Made by a program: the position numbers and the translations under genes. This document shows, one piece after another, positions 29,980 to 39,337 of a DNA stretch of 64,000 nucleotides (position 1 is its first letter; every line of letters begins with the position of its first letter). The DNA is taken from assembly GCF_002266465.3 (NCBI RefSeq), contig NZ_CP029427.2, forward strand, positions 4,528,501 to 4,592,500, in the 5' to 3' direction. The notes beneath the pieces are model-generated. The model worked only from the letters and a program-made list of their open reading frames with translations, did not search any database and had not been told where the DNA came from. Source of the DNA: Bradyrhizobium symbiodeficiens. Its GTDB lineage: Bacteria > Pseudomonadota > Alphaproteobacteria > Rhizobiales > Xanthobacteraceae.

Positions 29980-30993
29980 ATGAAATGCATCGTTACTGGC
30001 GGCGCCGGATTCATTGGAAGTCACCTCGTCGACCGTCTCCTCGACGACGGCCACGAGGTCATCGCGCTCGACAATTTCGTCATCGGGCGTCCCGAAAATC
30101 TGGCCGCACGCGCCGGTTCGAGCCGGTTAAAGGTCGTGCGGGCCGACGTCACCGACCTCGAGCAGATCAAGCCGTATTTCCACGGTATCGACTGGGTCTT
30201 CCATCTGGCGGCGCTGGCCGACATCGTTCCATCGATCGAGTCCCCGATCCCCTATCACCGCGCCAATGTCGACGGCACGGTCAACGTTCTCGAAGCGGCG
30301 CGGCACGCCGGCGCCAAGCGCTTCGTCTACGCCGCCTCGTCGTCCTGCTACGGTATTCCCGACGTCTATCCGACGCCCGAGAGCGCCGAGATCCGGCCGA
30401 TGTATCCCTACGCGCTCACCAAGAATCTCGGTGAGCAGTGCGTCATGCACTGGTGCCAAGTCTACAAGCTTCCCGCGGTGGCGCTGCGCCTGTTCAACGT
30501 GTACGGGCCGCGGCATCGCACCACGGGCACCTACGGCGCCGTGTTTGGTGTCTTCATGGCGCAGAAGCTCGCCGGCAAGCCCTTCACGGTGGTCGGCGAC
30601 GGCGAGCAGACGCGCGATTTTACCTTCGTCAGCGACGTCGCGGACGCCTTCGTCACCGCCGCGCGCTCCGATATCTCGCACCAGGTATTCAACGTCGGCT
30701 CGGACAACACCTACAGCGTCAACCGGCTGGTCGAGCTTCTCGGCGGCGACAAGGTCCATATTCCCAAGCGTCCGGGCGAGCCCGATTGCACCTACGCCGA
30801 CATCACTGAGATCAAGCGGGTCCTGAACTGGACGCCGAAAGTGAAATTCGAGGACGGCGTCGCGACGATGCTGAAGTCGATGGATCAATACAAGGATGCG
30901 CCCTTGTGGACGGTCGACAAGATCGCCGACGCCACCAAGGATTGGTTCAAATATCTCGGTGACGACGGCTCACCGCAAAAGGCAAGCTCTTGA
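29980..30993 (+). CDS. NAD-dependent nucleotide-sugar epimerase (extended SDR)
   Basis: A 337-aa extended short-chain dehydrogenase of the UDP-glucose 4-epimerase/dehydratase group. It has GGAGFIG (7-13) for NAD, the catalytic Ser in ASSSCYG, and Y144-x3-K148 (YALTK). The start is taken at the ATG 29980 (MKCIVTGG); an ATG three codons upstream (29971) is possible. It is the first gene of the main plus-strand sugar operon. The nucleotide and sugar are not determined. Confidence 0.88.
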   Translation: MKCIVTGGAGFIGSHLVDRLLDDGHEVIALDNFVIGRPENLAARAGSSRLKVVRADVTDLEQIKPYFHGIDWVFHLAALADIVPSIESPIPYHRANVDGTVNVLEAARHAGAKRFVYAASSSCYGIPDVYPTPESAEIRPMYPYALTKNLGEQCVMHWCQVYKLPAVALRLFNVYGPRHRTTGTYGAVFGVFMAQKLAGKPFTVVGDGEQTRDFTFVSDVADAFVTAARSDISHQVFNVGSDNTYSVNRLVELLGGDKVHIPKRPGEPDCTYADITEIKRVLNWTPKVKFEDGVATMLKSMDQYKDAPLWTVDKIADATKDWFKYLGDDGSPQKASS

Positions 30994-31075
30994 ACAGGCT
31001 CGCCGGATATCGTTGCTGCGAGTCGATCATTTCGGTCCGGCCATCTGAGAGCTGCCGGCGCTTTAGGTAATTCAC

Positions 31076-32641
31076 ATGGGTAATGCTGCGACAGACAAGT
31101 CGACCGGCCATCCGGCACCGCACGACAAGATCAAGACGATCGAGGAGCTGGGCGAGATTGCGCGCGCCGCGCAGGCCAAGGGCCTGACCGTCGCGCTCTG
31201 CCACGGCGTGTTCGATCTGGTGCATCTCGGCCACGTCCGGCACATCCTGGCGGCGCGCAACGAGGCCGACGTGGTCATCGTGACCATCACCGCCGACCGT
31301 TTCGTCAACAAGGGGCCGGGGCGGCCGATCTTCCCGGAGAACATGCGCGCCGAGATGCTGGCCGCGCTCGGCACGGTCGACTGGGTCGGCATCAACCGGA
31401 CTTCCAGCGCCGAGCCCGTCCTCGACACCGTGCGCCCCGACACCTACGTGAAGGGCTCGGACTACGAGAACCCCGAGGACGACGTCACCGGCAAGATCGC
31501 CACCGAGCGCGAGGTCGTCGAACGTCATGGCGGGCGAATCGTCTTCACGCGCGACGTCACCTTCAGCTCGTCGTCACTGCTGAACCGCTATTTCGACATC
31601 TACGATCCCCCGCTGCGCGACTACCTCCAGAAGGTGCGCGAAGGCGGCGGCGCCGAACGCCTGCTGAAGCTGATCGACAAGATCCAGGACATGCACGTCG
31701 TGCTGGTCGGCGATACCATCATCGACGAATACCAGTACGTCACGGCGCTCGGGAAGGCTTCGAAGGAGAACATCGTCGCCACCCTGCTCAAGAACGGCGA
31801 GCAATTTGCTGGCGGCGTCATTGCCGCGGCCAATCACGTCGCGAGCTTCTGCAAGTCGGTGGAGATCGTCACGACGCTGGGTGGCAACGACTACCCCGAG
31901 GAGTTCATTCGCGCGCATGTCCGCCCGAACGTCACGCTGACGCCGATCCGCATTCAGGGCCGTCCGACGACCCGCAAATTGCGGTACGTCGAGATGGGCT
32001 ATCTGCACAAGCTCTTCGAAGTCTACACCATGGACGACACGCCGCTCGACGAGGCCGAGCGCAAGGAGATCGACCGGGTCACCGCCGAGCGCGTTCGTGG
32101 CGGGGACGTGGTGATCGTCACCGATTTCGGTCACGGCATGATCGCGTCCAGCACCATCGACACGCTGATCGCGAACTCCAAGTTCCTGGCGGTCAACGCC
32201 CAGAGCAACAGCGGAAACCACGGCTACAACCTGATCACGAAGTATCCGAAAGCCGACTACGTCTGCATCGACGCGCCGGAAGCGCGGCTGGCCGCCACCG
32301 ACAAGTTCAACGACATCGCGTCGGTGATCGAGGACGGCCTGCACCGCAAGATCGATTGCGACAACATGATCATCACGCACGGCTCCTTTGGCTGCTATCC
32401 CTTCTCGTCGAAGACCGGCGTCGCGCGCGTGCCCGCTTTCACCAAGACCGTGGTCGACACGGTCGGCGCCGGCGATGCCTTCCTGACGATCACGGCGCCG
32501 CTGGTGGCGGCCGGCGGCAATATCGAGGACGTCGCCTTCATCGGCAACGCGGCGGGCGCGATCAAGGTCGGCATCGTCGGTCACCGCAACTCAGTCGAAA
32601 AGGCGCCCCTGGTCAAATTCGTCACCGCGTTGTTGAAGTGA
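31076..32641 (+). CDS. Bifunctional nucleotidyltransferase - PfkB-type sugar kinase
   Basis: A 521-aa fusion of the two activities of HldE (heptose-7-phosphate kinase and heptose-1-phosphate adenylyltransferase), but with the domains in reverse order. The nucleotidyltransferase comes first: CHGVFDLVHLGH with HxGH at 50-53, and FSSSSLLN near 163-170. The PfkB kinase follows at about 205-521 (VVLVGDTIIDEY; DTVGAGDAFL at 461-470 with catalytic D467). It likely phosphorylates a sugar phosphate at C1 and activates it with a nucleotide. Whether the sugar is a heptose, and whether ATP or CTP is used, cannot be read from sequence. Confidence 0.85.
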   Translation: MGNAATDKSTGHPAPHDKIKTIEELGEIARAAQAKGLTVALCHGVFDLVHLGHVRHILAARNEADVVIVTITADRFVNKGPGRPIFPENMRAEMLAALGTVDWVGINRTSSAEPVLDTVRPDTYVKGSDYENPEDDVTGKIATEREVVERHGGRIVFTRDVTFSSSSLLNRYFDIYDPPLRDYLQKVREGGGAERLLKLIDKIQDMHVVLVGDTIIDEYQYVTALGKASKENIVATLLKNGEQFAGGVIAAANHVASFCKSVEIVTTLGGNDYPEEFIRAHVRPNVTLTPIRIQGRPTTRKLRYVEMGYLHKLFEVYTMDDTPLDEAERKEIDRVTAERVRGGDVVIVTDFGHGMIASSTIDTLIANSKFLAVNAQSNSGNHGYNLITKYPKADYVCIDAPEARLAATDKFNDIASVIEDGLHRKIDCDNMIITHGSFGCYPFSSKTGVARVPAFTKTVVDTVGAGDAFLTITAPLVAAGGNIEDVAFIGNAAGAIKVGIVGHRNSVEKAPLVKFVTALLK

Positions 32642-32668
32642 CGCGAACCGGAAATCTGGAGAACGACA

Positions 32669-33670
32669 GTGATTGATCAGAAATGGAACGTGATGGTCAC
32701 CGGTGGCGCCGGCTATGTCGGCAGCGTGCTGGTTCCCCAGTTGCTGGCAGCGGGCCACAAGGTCACGGTGCTCGACCTGTTCATGTATGGCGAATCCGTC
32801 TTCGACGCGGTTCGCAACAATCCGAACCTTCGCCTGATCAAGGGCGACATCCGCGATGAGGCCGCGATCAACGAGGCCCTGCGCGGCAACAACGCGGTGA
32901 TCCACCTCGCCTGCATCTCCAACGACCCCTCGTTCGAGTTGGATCCGGGGCTCGGCAAGTCCATCAACTACGACTGCTTCCGTCCGATGGTGCGCGCCGC
33001 CAAGAAGGCCGGTATCAAGCGCTTCATCTACGCCTCCTCGTCGAGCGTCTACGGCATCAAGGACGAGGCCGAGGTGACCGAGGAACTGTCCTGCGAGCCG
33101 CTCACCGACTACTCCAAGTTCAAGGCGATGTGCGAGACCGACCTCGCCGAAGAGGCCGCTTCCGGCTTCGTCGCCTGCACGGTTCGACCCGCCACCGTCT
33201 GCGGCTACGCACCGCGGCAGCGGCTCGACGTCGTCGTCAACATCCTGACCAACCTCGCGGTCAACACCGGCCGCATCCGGGTGTTCGGCGGAACGCAGAA
33301 GCGGCCCAACCTGCACATCCAGGACATGTCGGCGGCCTATCTGTTCCTGCTGCAGCAGGATGACGCGAAGATCGACGGCAAGACCTACAACATCGGCTAC
33401 GAGAACCACTCGCTGATGAAGATCGCCGACATCGTCAAATCGGTGGTCGGAAACAACGTCGAAGTGGCCGTCGAGCCGACCGACGACCTGCGCTCCTATC
33501 ACGTCTCCTCGGAGAAGATCCGCCGCGAGCTCGGATTTGCGCCGACGCACACGATCGAGCAGGCCGTGTCCGGCCTGGTGGACGCCTTCAGGTCCGGCCG
33601 CCTGCCGAACTCGCTCAACGACCCCCGGTACTTCAACATCAAGATGATGCAGAACATCAGCCTGAAGTGA
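32669..33670 (+). CDS. NAD-dependent epimerase/dehydratase (extended SDR)
   Basis: A 333-aa extended SDR. NAD motif GGAGYVG at 12-18, serines in YASSSSVYG, and catalytic Y148-x3-K152 (YSKFK). The start is GTG at 32669, preceded by a purine-rich site (tctggagaacgaca). The end overlaps the next gene by 4 nt (GTGA). It is related to, but clearly different from, the epimerase at 29980, so two separate sugar modifications are likely. It probably acts after activation by the protein encoded just upstream. Confidence 0.87.
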   Translation: MIDQKWNVMVTGGAGYVGSVLVPQLLAAGHKVTVLDLFMYGESVFDAVRNNPNLRLIKGDIRDEAAINEALRGNNAVIHLACISNDPSFELDPGLGKSINYDCFRPMVRAAKKAGIKRFIYASSSSVYGIKDEAEVTEELSCEPLTDYSKFKAMCETDLAEEAASGFVACTVRPATVCGYAPRQRLDVVVNILTNLAVNTGRIRVFGGTQKRPNLHIQDMSAAYLFLLQQDDAKIDGKTYNIGYENHSLMKIADIVKSVVGNNVEVAVEPTDDLRSYHVSSEKIRRELGFAPTHTIEQAVSGLVDAFRSGRLPNSLNDPRYFNIKMMQNISLK

Positions 33671-34287
33671 GCGGCGTGCGGATCGGCATCGATTTCGACA
33701 ACACGATCATCTGCTACGACAAGGTCTTTGCCGCCGCGGCGCGTCAGCGCGACCTGGTGCCGGAGGGCTGGGAGGGGCTGAAGAACGATGTGCGGGATCT
33801 CTTGCGATCCCGCACGGGCGGCGAGTTCGCCTGGCAAGGCCTGCAAGGCTTCGTTTATGGCAAGGGCATTGGCGGCGCCGAGATCTATCCGGGCGTTCGC
33901 GAATTCCTCGTGGCGTGCAGACAGACCGGCGCCAAGGTGTACATCGTCAGCCACAAGACCCGATTCGGTCATCAGGACCCCGACCATACCGACCTGCGCG
34001 AGGCCGCACGCGGCTGGCTCCGTGGCGCCGGCCTCATCGACGCTGCGGACGCGGCGGTGGCCAGCGGCGATGTTTATTTCGAGGATACGATGGCCGCCAA
34101 GGTCGACAGGCTCTCGAGCCTGGAGCTGGACATCTTCATCGACGATCTCGTCGAGGTCTTCGAGCAGCCGCATTTCCCGAAGGGCACGCGAGCGATCCTG
34201 TTCACGCGTTCGCGGTCCCTGCACCCCGAACATTGCAAGCCGATCGCGACATGGGCCGGCATCCATGACGAGGTGTTTGCGGCATGA
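33667..34287 (+). CDS. HAD-superfamily phosphatase
   Basis: A 206-aa HAD hydrolase with the N-terminal nucleophile motif IDFDNTI (D9, D11), the motif II region VYIVSHKT, and acidic IDDLVEVFE late in the protein. GTG start at 33667, overlapping the previous stop by 4 nt; its own end overlaps the next start by 4 nt. In a heptose-type pathway this is the position for a bisphosphate phosphatase such as GmhB, but the sequence is not a typical GmhB. Assignment to a step is inference. Confidence 0.75.
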   Translation: MSGVRIGIDFDNTIICYDKVFAAAARQRDLVPEGWEGLKNDVRDLLRSRTGGEFAWQGLQGFVYGKGIGGAEIYPGVREFLVACRQTGAKVYIVSHKTRFGHQDPDHTDLREAARGWLRGAGLIDAADAAVASGDVYFEDTMAAKVDRLSSLELDIFIDDLVEVFEQPHFPKGTRAILFTRSRSLHPEHCKPIATWAGIHDEVFAA

Positions 34288-35321
34288 GCGAGCCCGACAT
34301 CGGCGCAGCGGATGCAGTGGAGATCGGCAGTCGTCTGGCGGGGGCCCGGGTCGCGGCCGCGCTGCCGGCGCGATCCGGCGGCAACAACAGGGTGTTTCGG
34401 CTGGAAATGGCGGAGGGACCGCCCCTCGCCCTCAAGCATTATCCGTCCGACGGACGCGACCGCCTGGGACAGGAATATGACGCGCTCACATTTCTGTCGC
34501 GCCACGGCATCGCCTCGACGCCGCGGCCGATCGCAAAGGACGCCGATGCGTTCTGCGCGCTGTATCAATGGTTCGACGGCGACGCCGCGGTGCTGCATCC
34601 CCAGGACGACGATGCCGACCAGCTGGCCGATTTCCTGATCGAATTGCAGAAGCTGCGCGACGCCGTAGGTGCGCGCACCTTGCGGAACGCGTCAGCCAGC
34701 ATCTTTTCACCCGAAGAAGCCATCGCTCAGTACGAGCAGCGCCTGGACGGACTGAGGCGGGCCTCCGACAATCATCCGGACTTGCGCGCCTTCGTCGACG
34801 GCAGCCTGGTTCCCAGCACTGCCGCCGCCATTCAGCGGCTCCGCCGGCGCTATGCGGAACTGGGGCGCGATCCTGCAGCGGACCTTTTGCCCGCGCATCG
34901 CGCATTGAGCCCGTCGGATTTCGGATTGCACAATGCGCTGCGCGGCCAAGACGGCAGGCTGCGCTTCATCGACTTCGAATATTTCGGCTGGGACGATCCG
35001 GTCAAACTCGTGTCCGACACCGCGATTCACCCCGGCAGCGATCTGCCCGAGGCTAGCGCGAATCGCTTGATCGAACGGCTCTCGCGCGCCTTCGAGGCTG
35101 GGGATGACGCGTTTGCGATCCGCCGTGACGTACTGTATCCTGTGTTCGGGGCGATCTGGTGCCTGATTGTCCTGAATGCTTATTTGCCCGAAAGCCGCTC
35201 CCGGCGCGCCTTGGCTGCGCAAGGTGGCGATCTGACGGTCCGCCTTGCCGGTCAGCTCGACAAAGCCCGCCGGCTTCATCAAATGATTTGCAAACGTGAT
35301 CCAGATCTCACCCCACGCTGA
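34284..35321 (+). CDS. APH/choline-kinase-type phosphotransferase
   Basis: A 345-aa small-molecule kinase of the aminoglycoside/choline kinase fold. The ATP lysine is in LALKHY (K51). The catalytic loop is SPSDFGLHN (D212, N217) and the Mg-binding motif is FIDFEYFGWDDP (D230). In this operon the substrate is probably a sugar or sugar-linked alcohol, but nothing fixes it. It overlaps the HAD gene by 4 nt and the transketolase N-subunit gene by 26 nt, so all three are translated together. Confidence 0.78.
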   Translation: MSEPDIGAADAVEIGSRLAGARVAAALPARSGGNNRVFRLEMAEGPPLALKHYPSDGRDRLGQEYDALTFLSRHGIASTPRPIAKDADAFCALYQWFDGDAAVLHPQDDDADQLADFLIELQKLRDAVGARTLRNASASIFSPEEAIAQYEQRLDGLRRASDNHPDLRAFVDGSLVPSTAAAIQRLRRRYAELGRDPAADLLPAHRALSPSDFGLHNALRGQDGRLRFIDFEYFGWDDPVKLVSDTAIHPGSDLPEASANRLIERLSRAFEAGDDAFAIRRDVLYPVFGAIWCLIVLNAYLPESRSRRALAAQGGDLTVRLAGQLDKARRLHQMICKRDPDLTPR

Positions 35322-36144
35322 AGCCGCCCTCACCTGCACGCTGGACGAGCGCAGTCTCTATTTGCGCCGCCTGGTCCTCGGTTCTGTCCGCTCCGCCGGA
35401 CGCGGCCATGTCGGTCCAGCCCTGTCGCTGATCGAGATGGTCCGCGTGCTCTACGACGACGTGCTGCGGATCGACCCGCAGAACCCGCGCGATCCCGAAC
35501 GCGACCGCGCCATCCTCAGCAAGGGACACGGTTGTCTGGCGCTCTACGCGCTGCTCGCCGACCGCGGCTTCTTCCCGCTGTCGGAGCTGGACGGCTTTTG
35601 CGGCTCCGACAGTATTTTGGGCGGACATCCCGAATACGGCATGGTGCCCGGGGTCGAGGCCTCGACCGGGGCACTCGGACACGGCCTGTCGATCGGCGTC
35701 GGCCTCGCGCTCGCCGCCCGCATGCGCGAGCGCAGCTACCGGACCTTCGTGCTGCTCGGCGACGGCGAGATCAACGAGGGATCGGTGTGGGAGGCCGCCA
35801 TGGGCGCGGCCAAGCACGGGCTCGACAACCTCGTCGCGATGATCGACTACAACAAGCTCCAGAGCTACGGGCCCACCGACTACGTCCTGCCGCTGGAGCC
35901 GCTCGCAGACAAATGGCGCAGCTTCGGCTTTGCCGTGCAGGAGCTCAACGGCCACGACGTCGGCGCCCTGCGCACCGTCCTGAAGCAGGTCCCGGCCGTT
36001 CCGGGCAAACCCACCGCGGTGATCTGCCATACCGTCAAAGGCAAGGGTCTGCCGCCCGCGGAATCCAACGCCGACTGGCATCACAAGAACAAGCTGTCCG
36101 ACACCGAGCTCGACGCCATCCGCGTCGCCGTCGGCGATTTTTGA
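35296..36144 (+). CDS. Transketolase, N-terminal (TPP-binding) subunit
   Basis: A 282-aa protein equal to the N-terminal third of transketolase. The TPP motif is GDGEINEG (155-162) through N186. Also present are SKGHGCLALYA (76-86) and TGALGHGLSIG. GTG start at 35296, inside the previous gene. The partner subunit follows 10 nt later. Split transketolases occur in archaea and in biosynthetic clusters. Here it probably transfers a C2 ketol unit onto a sugar, giving a longer or branched chain, rather than serving the pentose phosphate pathway. Confidence 0.88.
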   Translation: MIQISPHAEAALTCTLDERSLYLRRLVLGSVRSAGRGHVGPALSLIEMVRVLYDDVLRIDPQNPRDPERDRAILSKGHGCLALYALLADRGFFPLSELDGFCGSDSILGGHPEYGMVPGVEASTGALGHGLSIGVGLALAARMRERSYRTFVLLGDGEINEGSVWEAAMGAAKHGLDNLVAMIDYNKLQSYGPTDYVLPLEPLADKWRSFGFAVQELNGHDVGALRTVLKQVPAVPGKPTAVICHTVKGKGLPPAESNADWHHKNKLSDTELDAIRVAVGDF

Positions 36145-36154
36145 TCGGCTCCCC

Positions 36155-37114
36155 ATGCGCAACACCGCGATGAACATGGTCCACAAGCTCGCCGCGCGCG
36201 ACGAGCGTGTGCTCTACATCGGCTCCGATCCGGGCGCCGGCACCTTGCGTGCGATGAGCAAGGAGTTTCCGAAGCGCCATCTGATCGAGGGCATTTCGGA
36301 AGCGCACATCATCGGCATGTCGGCCGGTCTCGCGATGGAAGGCTTCGTGCCTTACGTCAATACCATCGCGACCTTCCTCACCCGCCGCTGCTACGAGCAA
36401 GTCGCCGTCGATCTCTGTCTGCACAATCTGCCGGTGCGCCTGATCGCCAATGGCGGCGGGCTGGTCTACGCACCGCTCGGCCCCACCCACCAGGCGATCG
36501 AAGACATCGCCATCATGCGGGCGCTGCCGAACATGACGGTGATCTGCCCGTGCGATGCCGACGAGGCCGCGCGCATGATGGACAAGACGCTCGACTGGAC
36601 CGGACCGATCTACATCCGGCTCGGCAAGGGCGGCGACGCCATCGTCTCCAAGGCCGAGCACGGCTTCGAGATCGGCAAGGCCATCCTGATGCGCCCGCCG
36701 GGCGACGTCCTCATGGTGACCACCGGCATCATGCTCCAGCGTGCCATCGCCGCAGCCGACCTGCTGGCCGCGCAGGGTGTCCGCGCCGGCATCCTGCACA
36801 TGCATACGGTGAAGCCGCTCGACACCGAAGCGCTGCTGCAGGCCATCCGCGGCATCAAGCTCCTGGTAACGCTGGAGGAGCACGTGCCCTCCGGCGGCCT
36901 CGGCAGCGCAGTCGCGGAGACGCTGATCGACAAGCTTGGTTCGGGCCTGCCCGCGATGCTGCGGCTGTCGCTGCCGGACCGCTTCATGCACAATTACGGC
37001 TCGCAGGACTCGCTGCTGAAGAAGCACGGCCTCGCGCCCAATGCCATCGCGACTTCGATCGAGCACGCGCTCGCGGCGTCGCGCACATCCTCCCCTCAAC
37101 TCCATTCCACCTGA
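36155..37114 (+). CDS. Transketolase, C-terminal (pyrimidine-binding) subunit
   Basis: A 319-aa protein matching the pyrimidine-binding and C-terminal domains of transketolase. The catalytic glutamate is in EGISEAHIIG (E49). GPTHQAIEDIA (109-119) is the conserved phosphate-side segment, and the C-terminal domain begins near VLMVTTGIM. It forms the active site with the protein encoded just upstream. It ends 8 nt before the first aminotransferase, which supports a ketose product being aminated next. Confidence 0.88.
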   Translation: MRNTAMNMVHKLAARDERVLYIGSDPGAGTLRAMSKEFPKRHLIEGISEAHIIGMSAGLAMEGFVPYVNTIATFLTRRCYEQVAVDLCLHNLPVRLIANGGGLVYAPLGPTHQAIEDIAIMRALPNMTVICPCDADEAARMMDKTLDWTGPIYIRLGKGGDAIVSKAEHGFEIGKAILMRPPGDVLMVTTGIMLQRAIAAADLLAAQGVRAGILHMHTVKPLDTEALLQAIRGIKLLVTLEEHVPSGGLGSAVAETLIDKLGSGLPAMLRLSLPDRFMHNYGSQDSLLKKHGLAPNAIATSIEHALAASRTSSPQLHST

Positions 37115-37122
37115 CGGGTCAC

Positions 37123-38229
37123 ATGTACGACGTTCGATATTCCTATCTGCTCGAGCAATTCTCCGACCCCGCCCCCATTCTGGCCGAGATCGGCCGGCTG
37201 GTTGCGACCGGTGACTTCACCCTTGGCAAGCCCGTCGCCGAATTCGAGAAGCGCTTCGCCGAGCTGATCGGCGTGCGCCACGCCATCGGCGTCGGATCCG
37301 GCACCGACGCGCTCAAGCTGCCGCTCAAGGCGCTCGGCGTCGGCCACGGCGACGAGGTCATCACCGCCGCCAACACCTTCATCGCCACCGTCGGCGCGAT
37401 CGCGGAAACCGGCGCCACGCCGGTGCTGGTCGACTGCGACGATTCCTTCTGCATGAACGTCGACCAGGTCGAAGCCGCCATCACCAAAAGGACCAAGGCG
37501 ATCATGCCGGTCCAGCTGACCGGCGAGGTCACCGACATGGGCAAGCTGATGCCGATCGCGCAGCGCCACAACCTCCCCGTGGTCGAGGACGCCTGCCAGG
37601 GCATCCTGTCGGAGTTCGCGGGAAAGCGCTCCGGCACCCACGGCATCGCCGCCGGCTTCTCGCTGCATCCGCTCAAGAACCTCAACGTCTGGGGCGACGC
37701 CGGCGTCGTCGTCACCAATGACGACGGAATGAACGAGAAGCTCCGCCTGATCCGCAACCACGGCATGAAGAACCGCGACGAGATCTCGATCCTCGGCTGC
37801 AACTCGCGGCTCGATTCCCTGCAGGCCGTCGTCGGCAACTGGCTGATCGGCCAGACCGGCGAGATCACGCGCCGCCGGATCGAGAACGCGGCGTATTACG
37901 ACGCCGGCCTTGCCGGCCTGCCCGGCTTGCGCGTTCCGCAGCGCCGGCCCAACGTGAAGCACGTCTACCATCTCTACATGGTGTTCGCCGAGCGCCGCGA
38001 TGAGCTCTACCAATACTGCCTGGACAACGGCATCGAGGCCAAGATCCACTATCCGATCCCGCTGTATCAGCAGGAAGGCCTGAAGCATCTCGGCTACGCG
38101 CCCGGCACCTTCCCGGTCACCGATCGCCACGCCAAGGAAGTCATCAGCTTCCCCGTCGACCAGCATCTGACCCGCGCCCAGCAGGATCGCGTCATCGAGA
38201 CCGTCAGGAAGTTCTGCCATGGACGCTGA
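37123..38229 (+). CDS. DegT/DnrJ/EryC1-family sugar aminotransferase (first)
   Basis: A 368-aa PLP-dependent sugar aminotransferase that converts a keto sugar to an amino sugar. The PLP lysine is K185 (HPLKNLNVWG), with D156 and Q159 in EDACQG and the phosphate-binding GSGTDAL (58-64). The ATG at 37123 (MYDVRYSYLLEQF) is preferred although the frame stays open upstream inside the transketolase gene. It overlaps the second aminotransferase by 11 nt. Glutamate is the likely amino donor, as in the family. Confidence 0.9.
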   Translation: MYDVRYSYLLEQFSDPAPILAEIGRLVATGDFTLGKPVAEFEKRFAELIGVRHAIGVGSGTDALKLPLKALGVGHGDEVITAANTFIATVGAIAETGATPVLVDCDDSFCMNVDQVEAAITKRTKAIMPVQLTGEVTDMGKLMPIAQRHNLPVVEDACQGILSEFAGKRSGTHGIAAGFSLHPLKNLNVWGDAGVVVTNDDGMNEKLRLIRNHGMKNRDEISILGCNSRLDSLQAVVGNWLIGQTGEITRRRIENAAYYDAGLAGLPGLRVPQRRPNVKHVYHLYMVFAERRDELYQYCLDNGIEAKIHYPIPLYQQEGLKHLGYAPGTFPVTDRHAKEVISFPVDQHLTRAQQDRVIETVRKFCHGR

Positions 38230-39337
38230 CACCGGCCGCCGGCGCATCGGTTACGTCAATCTTCCCGCCCAGTTCGAGGAAGAGCGCACCGAGATCATGC
38301 AGGCGGTGGAAGGCGTATTCCAGCGCGGCGACTTCATCGGCGGCGCGGCGGTCGGAAAGCTCGAGGAGGAATTGTCCGCCTATCTCGGCTCGCCCCATGT
38401 GGTGACGCTGAACTCCGGCACCGACGCGCTGATCCTCGCCCTGCGGGCGCTCGACATCGGTCCCGGCGACGAGGTGATCACCCCGCCGAATTCGTTCGTG
38501 GCATCGACCGCCGCGATCGTCGCGGTCGGCGCCACGCCCGTGTTTGCGGACGTGCTCCCGGACCAGAACATCGATCCGGCCGCGGTCGAGGCCGCCGTCA
38601 CGCCCCGCACCAAGGCGATCATGCCGGTGCACCTGACCGGACGCATGGCCGACATGGGCCCGCTGATGGCGATCGCGGACAAGCACGCGCTCGCCGTGAT
38701 CGAGGACAGCGCCCAGGCCGTCGGCTCGACCTATGACGGCCGGATGAGCGGCACCATCGGCACGTTCGGCTGCTTCTCCGCCCATCCGCTGAAGAATCTC
38801 AACGCTGCCGGCGATGCCGGCTTCCTCGTCACCGCCGACGCCGAGATGGCCGCACGCATCCGCCGCCTTCGCAATCACGGCCTGATCAACCGCAGCGACG
38901 TCCAGGAATGGGGCATCGTCTCACGGCTCGACACGCTTCAGGCCGAGGTGCTGCGCATTCGCCTGCGTCATTTGCCCTCGGTGATCGAACGCCGGCGCCG
39001 CAACGCCACGCAATACCGCGCCGAGCTCGCAGGGCTCCCCCTGTTCATTCCGCCCTGCCGCAACATCGAGTTCAACACCTTCCACACCTTCGTGGTGCAG
39101 ACCGACCGCCGCAACGATTTCCAGAAATATCTTGCCGACAAGGGCATCGAGACGGCCATCCACTATCCGGTCCCGATCCATTTGCAGCCGGCGGCGGCGC
39201 ATCTCCGTCAAGGCCGCGGCGCGTTCCCGGTGACGGAACGGCAGGCGGACCAGATCCTCACGCTTCCCATCAACCAGTTCCTGTCGGCCGCCGATATCAG
39301 CTATATCTGTGCGATCGCCCGGGAGTATTTTGCATGA
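38219..39337 (+). CDS. DegT/DnrJ/EryC1-family sugar aminotransferase (second)
   Basis: A 372-aa paralogue of the preceding aminotransferase. PLP lysine K192 (HPLKNLNAAG), D163 and Q166 (EDSAQA), and NSGTDAL at 65-71. Both copies keep all catalytic residues, so two amino groups, or two different keto sugars, are likely. Its stop overlaps the oxygenase start by 4 nt (38219 also lies within the first copy). The two are divergent enough not to be a recent duplication. Confidence 0.9.
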   Translation: MDADTGRRRIGYVNLPAQFEEERTEIMQAVEGVFQRGDFIGGAAVGKLEEELSAYLGSPHVVTLNSGTDALILALRALDIGPGDEVITPPNSFVASTAAIVAVGATPVFADVLPDQNIDPAAVEAAVTPRTKAIMPVHLTGRMADMGPLMAIADKHALAVIEDSAQAVGSTYDGRMSGTIGTFGCFSAHPLKNLNAAGDAGFLVTADAEMAARIRRLRNHGLINRSDVQEWGIVSRLDTLQAEVLRIRLRHLPSVIERRRRNATQYRAELAGLPLFIPPCRNIEFNTFHTFVVQTDRRNDFQKYLADKGIETAIHYPVPIHLQPAAAHLRQGRGAFPVTERQADQILTLPINQFLSAADISYICAIAREYFA

